The notes under the pieces: generated by a model
The model's input: the letters and a program-made list of their open reading frames with translations, nothing else
Told to the model about the DNA's origin: nothing
Databases searched by the model: none
DNA from: JAOAFX01 sp965649105
GTDB taxonomy: Bacteria; Hydrothermota; Tepidihabitantia; SM23-42; JAOAFX01
DNA: 24,198 nucleotides
Assembly: GCA_965649105.1 (NCBI GenBank)
Contig: CBFGJP010000034.1
Coordinates: 1 to 24,198, forward strand
Reading direction: 5' to 3'
Shown: positions 23,359 through 24,198 of the stretch, piece by piece
Layout: each line of letters starts with the position of its first letter
Position numbering within the stretch: position 1 is the first letter of the stretch
Program-made: the position numbers and the translations under genes

Positions 23359-24102
23359 CTATGCTGCTGGTCTTCCCAGTTTGAAATAATGTTTTTCCTT
23401 CCACCCTTCACTCAACAGGATGAAGTATCCATCATAACCATTCGGATCTGGTTCAGCAAAGAATTCATAGCGGACGAAGATGGTCTGATCAAACTTTGCC
23501 CAGTTCTCCTCTGTTGTTCCAGCACCGTCATCATCAAATTTAAATTGGGCCGAAAGTCTTATATCTGAAGAAGTAGTGATGTTGATTAATGCTGCTTTGG
23601 TGATTGTGCTATTATCAAATTCATAACGATACCAGGTAGAGTTCCAGTTCCATTTCAAATCGCCGGTTACATGGGTTGTATCAGGCACACCAACTACTGC
23701 ACGGAACCAGATATCTCTATTATCAGCAAGTAATCCGATGTCCATATTTTTTATTGTATCATTGGCATGGGCAGAATCCCATATATCAGGGGTAAACATC
23801 AGATAAAGATGTCCTGAGTCAATAGTGTACCCTTGGCTATCAATCGGGAATTTAATAATGAATCGATAATAAAGATCCGCCCATTCCTCCGGAACATCGT
23901 ATGCTCCCGGACCCTCCCATAATGGTGGGGCACATAGATAACTAGTATTGTACGCATCAACATCAGTCATCATTCCGAGCATGGCGAGACCTTGTACTAG
24001 ATTGTTCGCTTGATAGAGCTCATTCTCATCAACTTTTTTACCACAACCCACAAGCAAAACCAGCAGCATTGCTATTACTACGATCACGATTTTTGGCTTC
24101 AT
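23359..24102 (-). CDS. Lipoprotein of unknown function
   Basis: 247 aa, not recognised. A clear lipoprotein signal (MKPKIVIVVIAMLLVLLVGC, lipidated Cys20) has no aspartate after the Cys, which leaves outer-membrane delivery open. The rest is predicted mostly beta, rich in aromatic residues and Asp, with a possible calcium-binding loop (KFDDDGAGTTEEN), and lacks catalytic motifs I know. AGGAGG lies three bases before the ATG. It stands alone on the minus strand behind a shared terminator. No clear promoter was found in the 96 bases to the window edge, which hold no gene. Confidence 0.8.
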   Translation of the reverse strand: MKPKIVIVVIAMLLVLLVGCGKKVDENELYQANNLVQGLAMLGMMTDVDAYNTSYLCAPPLWEGPGAYDVPEEWADLYYRFIIKFPIDSQGYTIDSGHLYLMFTPDIWDSAHANDTIKNMDIGLLADNRDIWFRAVVGVPDTTHVTGDLKWNWNSTWYRYEFDNSTITKAALINITTSSDIRLSAQFKFDDDGAGTTEENWAKFDQTIFVRYEFFAEPDPNGYDGYFILLSEGWKEKHYFKLGRPAA

Positions 24103-24198
24103 ATTACCTCCTATGTTGAATTTGGATATAATTTAGTTATAATCATGGAACTAATGGCATTTAAAGATTGGAAACAGGGGGACGCCATAAGTCCTGGG

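Noticed and set aside
24103..24198. Promoter for the lipoprotein gene
   Set aside because: TATAAC and TATATC occur on the minus strand, but no -35-like hexamer lies 15-18 bases upstream of either.
1..24198. tRNA, rRNA, CRISPR arrays, insertion sequences, prophage genes
   Set aside because: I saw no cloverleaf-like segment with conserved tRNA bases, no rRNA stretch, no spaced direct repeats of 25-40 bases, and no transposase, integrase or phage protein among the translations.

Overview
The window most resembles an anaerobic, uncultured bacterium of the WOR-3 (Stahlbacteria) / Cloacimonadota / Hydrothermae type. That placement is an inference from gene content, not from a marker gene. The support is: several secreted proteins ending in a type IX secretion (T9SS) type-A sorting domain (PNPF ... 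IYDxxGR ... GxYFxxL), lipoproteins, a ferredoxin-linked 2-oxoacid oxidoreductase, a polyferredoxin, and an AT-rich genome with very short intergenic regions.

Layout. (1) 1-713: the 3' end of a secreted protein whose sorting domain is out of frame next to a heptanucleotide repeat, followed by a repeat-rich, gene-free stretch. (2) 714-4436: two exported proteases transcribed divergently (a clostripain-like lipoprotein and a subtilisin-like T9SS protein), then a small VOC-fold protein on the minus strand. (3) 4522-13182: one long plus-strand transcription unit. It holds delta, alpha, beta and gamma subunits of a 2-oxoacid:ferredoxin oxidoreductase, a B12-type radical SAM/DUF2344 fusion protein, RNase G and a full-length transketolase; six of the seven genes are joined to a neighbour by gaps of under 10 bases or by 4-base overlaps. 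(4) 13328-14299: 6-phosphofructokinase on the minus strand, meeting the long operon head-on across a large perfect hairpin. (5) 14395-18170: a MalT/SARP-like regulator interrupted by one in-frame TAG, then the decayed remains of a secreted-protein gene. (6) 18183-19550: an orphan NtrC-type response regulator. (7) 19599-23317: an apparent operon of GYD-domain protein, RnfB-like polyferredoxin, agmatinase and T9SS-tagged M1 aminopeptidase, closed by a strong bidirectional terminator. (8) 23359-24102: a lipoprotein of unknown function on the minus strand.

Together the genes cover oxidation of 2-oxoacids with ferredoxin reduction, sugar-phosphate interconversion (transketolase, phosphofructokinase), extracellular protein breakdown (three exported peptidases) and arginine-derived amine metabolism. 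This fits a fermentative peptide and sugar user.

The most striking regularity is in the promoters. Eight readable sigma70-type promoters all have exactly 16 bases between the -35 and -10 hexamers. In three of them the -10 box lies only 5-6 bases from the start codon, which predicts leaderless mRNAs. The most testable oddity is the heptamer repeat in the first gene: its copy number decides whether the sorting domain is translated. I found no rRNA, tRNA, CRISPR array, insertion sequence or phage gene.
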